From Anseongella ginsenosidimutans (lineage in GTDB: Bacteria; Bacteroidota; Bacteroidia; Sphingobacteriales; Sphingobacteriaceae): a DNA stretch of 64,000 nt. The first letter of the stretch is position 1. Each line of letters begins with the position of its first letter. The stretch spans positions 868,001 through 932,000 of the forward strand of contig NZ_CP042432.1 in the NCBI RefSeq assembly GCF_008033235.1, in the 5' to 3' direction. Positions 17,526 through 27,141 of the stretch are shown here, one piece after another. Under the pieces are notes generated by a model. It did no database searches and was not told where the DNA came from. It worked only from the letters and a program-made list of their open reading frames with translations. The translations under genes and the position numbers were made by a program.

Positions 17526-20500
17526 ATGAACAAAAAATTACCACTGCTTTTCCTGGGGCTAGTAATGTATTTTGCAGCGGGCGCCCAGCAGATCATTACA
17601 GGAAAAGTTAGCTCAGCTGAAAACGGAGACCCCGTTCCGGGCGTTACCGTGGCGGTGAAGGGCACTTCCTCGGCTACCCAAACCGATCCGGACGGAAATT
17701 ATGAAATTGCCGCTGCTGAAGGCCAGGTGCTGGTATTCAGTTTCCTTGGCCTTACAACCGTTGAACGAACCGTAGGAACTTCAAACACTATTGACATTAG
17801 CATGGCTTCGGACCCCGAAGCGCTGGAAGAAGTAGTAGTAGTGGGATACGGTACCCAAAAAAGGGAAAACCTAACCGGCGCAGTAGCCACTATTGATGTG
17901 CAGGAAAACCTGGAAGGAAGGCCTATTGCAGACGTGGGCAGAGCCATTCAAGGCACAACGCCCGGGTTAAGCGTAGTGGTCCCCAGCGGCGAAGTCGGAT
18001 CGGACCCGATAATCAAGATAAGAGGCCAGATTGCCTCGCTCCGGGGAGGCATTTCTCCCCTGATCCTGCTGGACAATGTGGAAATCCCCAGTATCCAGCT
18101 CGTCAATCCCCTGGATGTAAAATCCATTACGGTACTGAAAGACGCTGCATCATCTTCCATCTATGGTTCAAAGGCCGCGTTCGGCGTGGTGCTGATCACT
18201 ACCAAGGATGGCCAGGGCCTGCAGGGAACGCTGGTGGGCTATTCCAACAATTTTTCTTTTCAGAATGCCGCTAAAGAAATTGACATGGCGGATGTGAACG
18301 CGCTGAAATACAGCGTGGACGCGTTTGAAAGAATAGATGAGACGGCAACAGGCGCCTTTTACAAAGTGAACAGGGAAAGCTATGAAAGGGCGGTGGCCTG
18401 GAAAGAACAATACGGCGGCTCCATTGGCATGGATGATCCCACGGTATACGGAAGGGACTGGTATTTCGATCCGGCAAGAAACTGGAAATTCGGCATCCGC
18501 ACGTATGACCCTTACGAGGCAATGATCAGGGAATGGGCGCCTACACAGACCCATAACTTGTCAGTCGGCGGACGAGAAGGGAATACGTCCTACAACATCG
18601 GACTGGGACTGCTGGACCAAAGCGGGATGATGAAACCTGCAGAAACCGACCAGTTTAGCCGGTATAATGCATCTTTAAGGGTAAAAAGCGAGATTAACGA
18701 GTATTTTACCGCGCGCGCAGGAGCGCTGTATTCCCGGCGGAACAAAGAGCATCCCTATATTACCAGCTCCACTACTGCCGACCCCTGGCTTTATCTTTAC
18801 CGCTGGAGTCCCTTGTACCCTTTGGGAAACGATGAAAACGGCGATCCTATTCGCAGCCCGGCCAGTGAAGCCGCTGCTGCCAACACGGCAAGCATGCTGC
18901 ATGACTATATAAATGTAAACCTGGGAGGCACGGTAAATATAACCGATGACTGGAAAGTTGATTTCGACTATGCTTTTTCCAACCAGAAGTACAATGAACT
19001 CAATCCCGGAACGAAATATACCGCCCGCAATTCCTGGGTAGCTCCGCAGGCAAGGCTGGATGAAAACGGCAACCAGCTATATGTCAACGAGGAAGGGCAA
19101 ACGGTCCCCGCCAGCGACCCGAACGCCATGCCCGCCTATGACCTGGGCCTGGAAACCTATACAGCCGACGGCGCCAATCCGGACCATATCAATGAGACTT
19201 CGGCGAATTTCAACCGGCACACCATCAATGCCTATACCACCTACGAACTCGCGGTCAGGGAAGACCATGACTTCAAGTTTATACTGGGCCTGAACCGGGT
19301 AACCGAAGACATTAAAAGCCATTTTACACAGGTGACGAATCTTACCAATATCCTGAACCCCCAGTTCAATTATGGAATAGGCACCTGGACAGGCGGAGGC
19401 AACGAATCCTGGGAAGCCCAGCTGGGGTATTTCGGCCGCGTCAATTACGATTTCCGCGACAAATATTTGCTGGAAGCCAACCTCCGCTACGATGGTTCTT
19501 CCAAATTTCCAACCGACCTGAAATGGCGCTGGTTCCCTTCCTTCTCTGCAGGCTGGGTACTCAGCGAAGAGGAATTCATGGCAGGTACAGAGCGAATCCT
19601 GAACCTGCTGAAGTTCCGGGGTTCCTGGGGCACCATCGGGGATCAAACGGTGCCGAATAGTTTGTACGTACCCACCATGGAGACTGGGTTATCTACCTGG
19701 ATCGGCGCCAACGGCTCACGATTAAGCTACGTAGGCACGCCGAACGCGGTATCCACGTCCATTACCTGGCAGGATATCACCTCGCTGAACGTAGGTTTAG
19801 ATGCCCGCTTGTTCGATAACCGCTTTGGGGTAACGTTCGATTGGTTTCAGCGAAATACCGAGAACATGATCGTTCCCATAGAAGGCATCCCTCCCACTTT
19901 CGGAGCCGGCGCTCCCCAGACCAATCTTGGAGGGCTTGAAACAAAAGGCTGGGAGCTGGCCGTAGACTTTAACCACCTTTTTGACAATGGCCTGGGAATT
20001 TATTTCAGAGCCAATATCTCCGACTCTAAATCCACCATCACTTCTTTCGGGACGGCAAAGGGCGTCGACGGCTGGTATGCAGGCAAGACTTACGGGGAGA
20101 TCTGGGGTTACCGTACCGACCGCCTGTACCAGAAAGATGACTTTGAATTGGATGCGGACGGAAATCCTCAACTGATCACGCTCACGGAAGCAGAAAGTGA
20201 ACTTTATGCAGGGGACAAAGCCAATAAGTTAAAAGGCAGCAATCCTGTTTACCAGACTTACCTGCAGAATAGCTCCGACTTCTACTTTGGGCCCGGCGAT
20301 GTCAAGTTCGTTGATCTGAACGGGGACGGGGAGATCAACGCAGGCAGCCGGCAAATCGACGACCACGGCGACCTGGAAGTTATAGGGAACTTCAACCCGC
20401 GATACGAATACGGTTTCCGGTTCGGCGCCGATTATAAGGGAATTGACTTCGGCATTTTCTTCCAGGGCGTAGGGAAACGCGAAATATGGGGCAACGGCTC

Positions 20501-20930
20501 ATTGGCTATTGCCGGTTACCATACTTCTGACGGCGCCATGCCCTCCACGATCGTGGACAATTACTGGACGCCGGAAAACACCAATGCCTTCTATCCCGCC
20601 GCCTTTAATAACGGTGGCAGCAATGGAGCCAACAATATGCAGGTACAGAGCCGCTATCTACTGGATATGTCTTATTTGCGGATAAAGAATATCACCCTGG
20701 GTTACTCCTTCCCCGCCTCACTCCTTGAAAACGTACGGGTAAAAACGGCAAGAATATACGTTGCCTTGGAAAACTTTGTCACCTGGGATAATCTCAATGG
20801 CCTTCCCTTCGATCCGGAAGTCATTAACGGCTATTCCATGTTCAATTCGAGCAATTATAACCTGAGCCGTACCGGGGTGGGAACGCCCACGTTCAAAAGT
20901 GTATCATTTGGTGTTCAGTTAAACTTTTAG
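17526..20930 (+). CDS. SusC/RagA-family TonB-linked outer membrane transporter
   Basis: An outer-membrane barrel of 1134 residues that would import glycans or peptides with its SusD lid. Order of parts: a signal peptide to about residue 20; a carboxypeptidase regulatory-like domain at 25-95 (GKVSSAENGDPVPGVTVAVKG); the TonB-box/SusC signature LEEVVVVGYGTQKR near 102; a plug domain with IKIRG and SIYGSKAAFGVVLITTK; then the 22-strand barrel, ending in aromatic FGVQLNF as the Bam complex requires. SusD follows after 4 bases. With NamZ downstream and AnmK/NagB upstream, a muropeptide or amino-sugar ligand is plausible but not shown. Confidence 0.94.
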   Translation: MNKKLPLLFLGLVMYFAAGAQQIITGKVSSAENGDPVPGVTVAVKGTSSATQTDPDGNYEIAAAEGQVLVFSFLGLTTVERTVGTSNTIDISMASDPEALEEVVVVGYGTQKRENLTGAVATIDVQENLEGRPIADVGRAIQGTTPGLSVVVPSGEVGSDPIIKIRGQIASLRGGISPLILLDNVEIPSIQLVNPLDVKSITVLKDAASSSIYGSKAAFGVVLITTKDGQGLQGTLVGYSNNFSFQNAAKEIDMADVNALKYSVDAFERIDETATGAFYKVNRESYERAVAWKEQYGGSIGMDDPTVYGRDWYFDPARNWKFGIRTYDPYEAMIREWAPTQTHNLSVGGREGNTSYNIGLGLLDQSGMMKPAETDQFSRYNASLRVKSEINEYFTARAGALYSRRNKEHPYITSSTTADPWLYLYRWSPLYPLGNDENGDPIRSPASEAAAANTASMLHDYINVNLGGTVNITDDWKVDFDYAFSNQKYNELNPGTKYTARNSWVAPQARLDENGNQLYVNEEGQTVPASDPNAMPAYDLGLETYTADGANPDHINETSANFNRHTINAYTTYELAVREDHDFKFILGLNRVTEDIKSHFTQVTNLTNILNPQFNYGIGTWTGGGNESWEAQLGYFGRVNYDFRDKYLLEANLRYDGSSKFPTDLKWRWFPSFSAGWVLSEEEFMAGTERILNLLKFRGSWGTIGDQTVPNSLYVPTMETGLSTWIGANGSRLSYVGTPNAVSTSITWQDITSLNVGLDARLFDNRFGVTFDWFQRNTENMIVPIEGIPPTFGAGAPQTNLGGLETKGWELAVDFNHLFDNGLGIYFRANISDSKSTITSFGTAKGVDGWYAGKTYGEIWGYRTDRLYQKDDFELDADGNPQLITLTEAESELYAGDKANKLKGSNPVYQTYLQNSSDFYFGPGDVKFVDLNGDGEINAGSRQIDDHGDLEVIGNFNPRYEYGFRFGADYKGIDFGIFFQGVGKREIWGNGSLAIAGYHTSDGAMPSTIVDNYWTPENTNAFYPAAFNNGGSNGANNMQVQSRYLLDMSYLRIKNITLGYSFPASLLENVRVKTARIYVALENFVTWDNLNGLPFDPEVINGYSMFNSSNYNLSRTGVGTPTFKSVSFGVQLNF

Positions 20931-20934
20931 AAAA

Positions 20935-22761
20935 ATGAAAATTCAACATATGCTATTCGGCGCCGCCGTTCTGCTGTCCGCCTGTAATGATGACGTGCTG
21001 GACCGCCCTCAGCTTACTTCGCCTGTAGATGATCAATACTGGCGAACGGAAACCGACGTTGAGTTATATGCGAACGACTTTTATTCCAATTATTTTGTTG
21101 GTTATAACAGTGCATGGGGAACAGCTTATACGCCGGTAAGGGGTTATACCTTCTCGGACGACCTCACCAGCCGCAACGTGCAAAGTCATTTCGAGAATAC
21201 GGTGCCTTCCAGCCGGAGTTCCACGAGCGAGGCAGTAAATATGCTTACGCAATATTCAGGGCCCACCTGGAACTTCGCCTGGGTCCGGAAATCCAATATC
21301 TTTATCGACAGGCTGCAGAATGTAGCGCAGCCAAACCTGGAGACGGAAGCGTTTAGCCACTGGATGGGTGTTGCCCGTTTCTTCCGGGGGTTTGAGTACA
21401 GCAGGCTGGTTCATGTATTTGGCGATGTACCCTATTTTGACCGGGTGGTGGGAGACGATGAACTGGATGTCCTCTACAAGGACCGCGATGATCGCGGACT
21501 GGTGATGGATGCCGTTTATGAGGATTTTAAGTTCGCGCTTGAAAACATACGCGAAGACGACGGGAAGCAACGCCTCAATAAATACATTGCCGCGGCCTTC
21601 GTTTCCCGCCTGATGCTTTTCGAGGGAACCTACCAGCATTACCATAACCTGGATGCGGCCCGGGCCAAGAAATACCTGGAATTTGCGGTTGAAGCAGCTG
21701 AGCTTGTCATGAACAGCGGCCTTTATAGCTTTGATAGTGATTTCAAGAGCCTGTTTTCCTCCGAAAGCCTGGACGGGAATCCCGAGGTGATCCTGTGGCG
21801 CACCTATGATGCAGGAGTTGGAATAACGCATCATATCGGCTCCTACAACAATGGGACGGAAGGCCAGCCGGCGGGAGCCAATTTGGTACTGGTAAAATCA
21901 TTTATATGTAATGACGGAAAGGTTTGGCAGAACTCTGCCGTTCCTGAAGCGGAAAGTTTCTCGCTGGATGACCTGACGCTTACCCGGGACCCGCGTTTTG
22001 AAGCTAGTTTTATCGATCGTCCGCATACGCCTTCCTCCACGTTGATCTATACCTCTAAGTTTGCTTCCCGGGAAGCCCTGACTTATATCGGAAGCTCCTA
22101 TCCCGCCGCATGGGGCAGTAACACGAATACGAGTGATGCACCGGTTATCCGTCTGGCAGAGGTTGTCCTGGACTGGATCGAAGCCAAAGCCGTCCTCGCG
22201 GCGTACCACGGAGGCCCCGGAGTGACGCAGGCCGACCTTGACCAGTCGGTAAACGCCATCAGGAACCGCCCGCTGGACGAGGCCGCCATTGCCAAGGGAG
22301 TACGGAAAACGGCTCCGTTGTCATTGAACATGCTTCCGGAAGACCCGGACCGCGACCCGGATGTCCCCGCCTTGATCTGGGAGATCCGCCGGGAAAGGCG
22401 AATGGAATTTTTTTTCGAACATACCCGCCTTCTTGACTTAAAAAGATGGAAAAAGATCGATAAAATGGATTTCAGCGATAACCCGGACCATTTCTTCGGG
22501 CCCTGGGTAGACTTTCCTGCCGAGGTCCCCAGTTACCTGAACGAAAGCTTCGAAGGAATCCTGAAGGTGAGAAAACAGGATGGTACCATAGTAACCTATA
22601 ATGGCAGCAACGGCAGCGATATGGTTGGCTTCTTTATGGTAGAAAACGCCGCCGACCGGAACGATTTCGGCGAGGAAGTATATCTGTCACCGGTAGGTGA
22701 AGCGGAGATCAACCAATACGCGGAAAAAGGTTATACGCTCACGCAGACAGAAGGCTGGTAA
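20935..22761 (+). CDS. SusD/RagB-family nutrient-binding lipoprotein
   Basis: A 608-residue surface lipoprotein that forms the lid of the SusC channel. The signal peptide ends with lipobox LLSAC (Cys about residue 17). The helical TPR-like core includes WNFAWVRKSNIFIDRL and ARFFRGFEYSRLVHVFGDVPYFDRVV, standard SusD signatures. The C-terminal half has LIWEIRRERRMEFFFEHTRLLDLKRW, the most conserved SusD segment. It is translationally close to susC (4-base gap) and is followed by a long hairpin that separates it from namZ. Ligand unknown. Confidence 0.94.
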   Translation: MKIQHMLFGAAVLLSACNDDVLDRPQLTSPVDDQYWRTETDVELYANDFYSNYFVGYNSAWGTAYTPVRGYTFSDDLTSRNVQSHFENTVPSSRSSTSEAVNMLTQYSGPTWNFAWVRKSNIFIDRLQNVAQPNLETEAFSHWMGVARFFRGFEYSRLVHVFGDVPYFDRVVGDDELDVLYKDRDDRGLVMDAVYEDFKFALENIREDDGKQRLNKYIAAAFVSRLMLFEGTYQHYHNLDAARAKKYLEFAVEAAELVMNSGLYSFDSDFKSLFSSESLDGNPEVILWRTYDAGVGITHHIGSYNNGTEGQPAGANLVLVKSFICNDGKVWQNSAVPEAESFSLDDLTLTRDPRFEASFIDRPHTPSSTLIYTSKFASREALTYIGSSYPAAWGSNTNTSDAPVIRLAEVVLDWIEAKAVLAAYHGGPGVTQADLDQSVNAIRNRPLDEAAIAKGVRKTAPLSLNMLPEDPDRDPDVPALIWEIRRERRMEFFFEHTRLLDLKRWKKIDKMDFSDNPDHFFGPWVDFPAEVPSYLNESFEGILKVRKQDGTIVTYNGSNGSDMVGFFMVENAADRNDFGEEVYLSPVGEAEINQYAEKGYTLTQTEGW

Positions 22762-22780
22762 TTTTACCGGACAATATAAG

Positions 22781-22839
22781 TTTAGCAAAAAGTGTACACA
22801 TTTGCATTCAAATTGCAAATGTGTACACTTTTTGCTAAA
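22781..22839. terminator. Perfect 26-base inverted repeat between susD and namZ (hairpin, possible attenuator or terminator)
   Basis: Arms at 22781-22806 and 22814-22839 are perfectly complementary over 26 bases (TTTAGCAAAAAGTG... / ...CACTTTTTGCTAAA) with a 7-base loop. The stem would be very stable in RNA. The T5 run is inside the stem, not after it, so it is not a classic intrinsic terminator. It lies 19 bases after the susD stop and 10 bases before the namZ ATG. Likely roles are partial termination, or protecting the 3' end of susCD mRNA so that NamZ is made in smaller amounts. Confidence 0.7.
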
Positions 22840-22849
22840 GATTGAATTC

Positions 22850-24115
22850 ATGAAAAAGAACTTATTTACCGCACCCGTATTCCTGCTTGCCGTCGGCGGG
22901 CTGCTGGTGGCCTGTATTAACCCCGGATCGGATAAAAAGGGACAAAATGATACGACAATCCAGGCAGAGAACCGAATGCCAGAGCCTGACGGACAGTTTC
23001 AAACTGCTACGACAGTGATCACCGGAGCAGAACAGCCGGAAGCTTACCTGCGAATGCTGAAGGGCAAAAAGGTAGGAATGATGGGGAACCAGACCTCGGT
23101 GGCGGGCGGCGAACACCTGGTGGACCTGTTACTGGAGAATGGAGTGGATCTGAAGTTCGCTTTCGCGCCGGAGCATGGTTTTCGCGGAACCATAGAAAGA
23201 GGAGAGAAAGTCAGCAATATAGTGGATGAAAAGACGGGGCTGCCCATTCTTTCCTTGTACGGAAAAAATGAAAAGGCCGATTCCGCGGTTGCCTCTGTGG
23301 ATGTGATGATATTTGACTTGCAGGACGTGGGTGCGCGTTTTTATACGTATATCACCTCATTGCACCGGGTAATGCAGCTTTGCGCGGATGAGGGCAAAAA
23401 GCTGATCGTGATGGACCGCCCTAACCCGAACGGCGACCAGGTGGACGGACCCGTCAGGAAAAGCGACACGTTCAAATCGAACGTGAGTTATCATAAGATC
23501 GCAATGGTCCACGGGCTAACCGTGGGAGAGTTGGCGATGATGATCAACGGGGAAGGCTGGCTTGACAAGGGAGAAAAGTGCGACCTGGAGGTGATCCCCG
23601 TGCAGAATTACACGCATAAGACTTTGTACCGGCCGCCGGTGGTGCCTTCACCGAGCCTGCCAAATTACCTGTCCATCCGCCTGTACGCTTCCCTCTGCCT
23701 GTTCGAAGGGACGGATATCAGCGTGGGTCGCGGAACTGATTTTCCCTTCCAGGTAGTCGGATATCCTGATCCTGTTTTTGGAGATTTCACCTTCACTCCT
23801 GGCGTTAGGCCGGGCATGGCCGCGCATGTGGAACAGCAGGATAAGCTGTGTTATGGCGTGGACCTTCGCGACCTGGACCCTGAAAAAGTAACCTTCACCC
23901 TAAAATATGTCCTGGACTTCTACCGGAAGGCGCCGTTCAAAGAGAAGTTCATTTCACGGCCTGAATTTTTTAACAAGCTGGCCGGAAACGCGGACCTGCA
24001 GGAGCAGATCGAAGCAGGTATGAGTGAAGAAGCCATCCGCAAGACCTGGGAAGAGGATCTGGCTGCTTACAAACAAATGCGGAAGAAGTACCTGCTGTAC
24101 AAGGACTTTGAATGA
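22850..24115 (+). CDS. namZ: DUF1343 exo-beta-N-acetylmuramidase lipoprotein (NamZ-like)
   Basis: A 421-residue exported protein of the DUF1343 family, whose characterised members (NamZ) release MurNAc from the non-reducing ends of peptidoglycan fragments. The signal peptide ends in a lipobox-like LLVAC. The core shows KVGMMGNQTSV, FAPEHGFRG, IFDLQDVGARFYTYITS, MDRPNPNG and FEGTDISVGRGTDFPFQVVG, all conserved in the family. The ATG at 22850 is chosen because an upstream in-frame extension from 22697 runs through susD and the hairpin. It is the last gene of the susC-susD-namZ unit, and its product would feed MurNAc toward the cytoplasmic enzymes encoded nearby. Confidence 0.88.
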   Translation: MKKNLFTAPVFLLAVGGLLVACINPGSDKKGQNDTTIQAENRMPEPDGQFQTATTVITGAEQPEAYLRMLKGKKVGMMGNQTSVAGGEHLVDLLLENGVDLKFAFAPEHGFRGTIERGEKVSNIVDEKTGLPILSLYGKNEKADSAVASVDVMIFDLQDVGARFYTYITSLHRVMQLCADEGKKLIVMDRPNPNGDQVDGPVRKSDTFKSNVSYHKIAMVHGLTVGELAMMINGEGWLDKGEKCDLEVIPVQNYTHKTLYRPPVVPSPSLPNYLSIRLYASLCLFEGTDISVGRGTDFPFQVVGYPDPVFGDFTFTPGVRPGMAAHVEQQDKLCYGVDLRDLDPEKVTFTLKYVLDFYRKAPFKEKFISRPEFFNKLAGNADLQEQIEAGMSEEAIRKTWEEDLAAYKQMRKKYLLYKDFE

Positions 24116-24128
24116 TTGCCTGTACGAC

Positions 24129-24239
24129 GCGGAATTTTGCATTGCCCGGACTCGCTCAGGCTGATTTTCGGGGCCCCGATTGCTTGCGCAACCGCCCGAA
24201 AATCAAAAATCGCTCGCTGCGGGCAACACAAAATTCCGC
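24129..24239. repeat. Long imperfect inverted repeat (cruciform-like)
   Basis: Outer arms GCGGAATTTTG...TGCCCG and CGGGCA...CAAAATTCCGC match over 20 bases with two mismatches. A second inner pair, GATTTTCGGG and CCCGAAAATC, lies inside. It sits between the convergent namZ and LytTR genes. It could act as a bidirectional terminator or be a REP/MITE-like element. No coding potential and no second copy seen in this window. Confidence 0.65.
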
Positions 24240-24290
24240 TGGCCAGCGGATCCTTTCCTGTTACCTGCAGTCTTAATACAGCTTAGCTTT

Positions 24291-25043
24291 TTAAAGGTAA
24301 TCCAGCCGTTTAACGAATTCTGCTTTCCTTCGGGTGGAAATGGTGATCTCCGAGCCGTCGGTCATGACCACGATGCCGCCGTCGCCTTTCTTGTACATAC
24401 GGATATGGTCCAGGTTAATTATGTGCGAATTGTGGACGCGGTAGAAATTATATCCTTCCAGCAGGTGTTCAAATTCCTTGAGGGTTTTGGAGACGATCTG
24501 CTTATCGCCGTTGCCAAAATAAAAGGTAGTATAATTGCTGTCCGATTCCAGCCGGATGATGTCTGTCAGCTGCGAAAACACCATACCTTCTAATGTAGGA
24601 AGGGCAATTTTGTGCTTGGTCACCTGCCCGCTCTTGAAGTTATGCAGCAAAATATCGTACTGGCTTTCGCTCATCTGATCGGTGCCGCGCTTTTCGCGAA
24701 AACGCTGCAGGGCAAGCTTGAGTTCGTCGGTGTCTACCGGCTTTACCAGGTAATCCAGGGCGCTGCATTTGATGGCTTTAACAGCGTGTTCATTGTAGGC
24801 GGTAATAAAAATGACCTCGAAATTTTTTTTGGCGACTTTATCCAGCATGGCAAATCCGTTCATCAGCGGCATTTCTATATCAAGGAACAGCAGCTCCGGT
24901 GAAAGCTCCCTGATGGCGCGCAGGCCCTCCTCTCCCGAATTGCAGATCTCCATGACTTCCACGTCAGGGCAGTAAGTTTTCAGTTTATTAAAAAGAGACG
25001 TGCAACTTTTCAACTCGTCATCAATGATCACCGATTTTATCAT
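24291..25043 (-). CDS. LytTR-family response regulator
   Basis: A 250-residue two-domain regulator. The receiver (residues 1-120) has VIIDDE, the phospho-acceptor Asp in LLFLDIEMPLMNG, the Thr in FITAYNEHA and the Lys in YLVKPVD. The LytTR DNA-binding domain (about 145-250) shows IIRLESDSNYTTFYF and YRVHNSHIINLDHI, typical for this class. It overlaps the sensor kinase gene by 4 bases (ATGA), so the two are made together as a two-component pair. Confidence 0.95.
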   Translation of the reverse strand: MIKSVIIDDELKSCTSLFNKLKTYCPDVEVMEICNSGEEGLRAIRELSPELLFLDIEMPLMNGFAMLDKVAKKNFEVIFITAYNEHAVKAIKCSALDYLVKPVDTDELKLALQRFREKRGTDQMSESQYDILLHNFKSGQVTKHKIALPTLEGMVFSQLTDIIRLESDSNYTTFYFGNGDKQIVSKTLKEFEHLLEGYNFYRVHNSHIINLDHIRMYKKGDGGIVVMTDGSEITISTRRKAEFVKRLDYL

Positions 25044-27108
25044 AATAAAGGTAAGTAAATCTCAACTTTGGTGCCCGCCGGAGTTCCTTCGCTATCTACC
25101 AGGTCTATGGTCCTGGTCCCCACGTTTACCTGGTGGATCTGGTTCAGGATCTCAATGCGCTCGCCGGTTACTTTAAGGCCCAGGCTCTGGTGATGCGGCT
25201 TGTTCTTCTTCCTGATCTCCTGCGCCATTTCCCGGCCAATCCCGTCGTCCTGAACGCGGCAGTAAATTTTATCGTCCAGCAGCTGCAGTTCAATCTCCAG
25301 GTTGCCCTGACCGCTTTTATTGAATAGCCCGTGAACAATGGCGTTCTCTACAAAGGGCTGGATGATCAGCGGGGGAATGGAGTACGCCTCTTCCACGAGC
25401 CTTGGATCGGTCTTTATAGAATAGCTGAACCGTTTGTCATACCGTATCTGCTCCAGCTGGATGTACAGCTCCAGGGCTTTCATATCTTTTTCCACGCTTA
25501 CCAGCAGCTGCCGGGAATTTTCAAGAACCAGGCGAAGCAGTTTGGAGAACTTGTTCAAAAACCGGCTCGCTTCCTTTTCCTGCTTTTCCAGGATAAAGGC
25601 TTCCAGGGTATTCATGGTATTGAACATGAAATGCGGATTCATCTGGGCCCGGAGCGCGCTCATTTCGGCCATTGCCAGCCTTCGCTCATAATCGCTGGTC
25701 ATCTGCTTCTTGCGTTCATCCTCTATTTCCCGGTTCTTCCGAATAATTTCACTGGTACGCTCTCTAACTTTCTGTTCCAGCTGCAGGTTAGCCTCCTGGA
25801 TAATGGCCTCGTTCCGTTTCAACTCCCCGATATAAGCTTCCTGGATATGTTGCCTTTCCTTATTGGTTTGCCACATTTTATAACCAAGCCCCATAGAAAA
25901 ACAAAGTATTTCCAGGAAAAAGCCGATCTCAAGTATATTATAGGGAGAAATGACCAGGGAGGGGCGGATAAAATTCACCAGCACCATACAGGTAACCGCA
26001 GCGGTCATAAAAATGATCATGCCCGCTATCAGGAAGCGGGCGTAAGGGGTTTTAATAAAGGTGATCAGGCGGTAAAGCAGGAAAATGTAGGCAACGATCA
26101 TCAGCGCCGAGATCCCGGTCCAGGCCTTCCCTACCGTTAGCGCATCGGCGGTTATAAGCTGGTAAACTACCGTAGCGATCAGCACTCCTGCAAAAGTCAG
26201 GTTCATCTGGATAATTTTCCCGTGGAGCCAGGGATCCGTCTTTTTCAGGTCGAGGAACGTATCCACGAACTTATTGTAGGCAATATAGAATAAGAGCTGG
26301 ATAGGAAAATTCAGATAGAGGCCTACGACAGGAAATTCCTTGAAAATATAATTCACATATATATTCGCCTGGATGGTCGATGACAGATACAGCATGATCC
26401 CCATCATATAAAGGGAATAGTAGAGATATACTTTATCCCGGTTCTGGACATAGATCAGCAGCATGAAGAGGAGCATCAGGCAAACGGCCCCTGGAAGGCA
26501 ATGGAAACATTATCCCTTGCATACACCTTCTCCATGTAGGAGTTAAAGGAGGTTTCAGACAACAGGCTAAGGTCCAGCTGAGGAGGATAGCCGGAAAAAG
26601 GGTTCTGTACCTTTAGAAAAAGGGTAGCAGTATCCACCGAGGGCGGAAAATTGAAATGCATGGTGGACGAGGACACTTCCAGGGCCCGTTTGGAAGCCGG
26701 CAAAAGCGTGCCCGAATGGGCTACCTGAGCCTCTCCGCCACCGTTCGGAAAAAAATATCCATCCGTCAGGTCGTTCCAGCCGTTGGATACCGTAATGCGG
26801 TTAAGTGAATCGGTATTATTCACGATCACAACCCGGATCCAATACGTCATGGACGGGTCAGAGGGGTAGGCCGAGGCGGTAATTCTGTTAAAATCCCCGG
26901 GACGCTGCATAATGGAGCTTAGGCCGCATTCTCCGCAGCTGGTCTCCAGCGCCATGACGGTATCCATTTTAAGCTTCTTCCCTATCTGGGAAGTGTAAAC
27001 AGTATCCGGGCTTACGGGGATAGCCACTGCTTTTGCACCGTTAACAGGTACAAGAAACACCATGAAAATGAGTCCCCAAATAGATTTAGACAGCATAAAC
27101 TCCGTCAT
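25040..27108 (-). CDS. 7TMR-DISM sensor histidine kinase (LytS-like His_kinase), interrupted by a -1 frameshift
   Basis: A membrane sensor kinase. The N-terminal piece has a signal/anchor helix and a periplasmic 7TMR-DISMED2 domain (MTYWIRVVIVNNTDSLNRI) with a short CGEC motif near residue 60. The second piece has the DISM transmembrane region, a coiled coil, the His_kinase motif ALRAQMNPHFMFNTMN with the phospho-accepting His, and an ATPase domain (FVENAIVHG, DDGIG). The first frame ends in YARDNVSIAFQGPFA. One extra G in the CCCC at 26488-26491 (+ strand) gives IAFQGAVCLMLLFML and joins them into about 690 residues. Start could be 27129, 27108 or 27096. It pairs with the LytTR regulator. 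Confidence 0.85.
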
Positions 27109-27141
27109 GAAGTTACGAAAATATAGCAAGAAAAAGCATGG

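Noticed and set aside
22697-22849. N-terminal extension of namZ
   Set aside because: The extension crosses the end of susD and the 26-base hairpin and would hide the lipoprotein signal; the ATG at 22850 gives a normal start.
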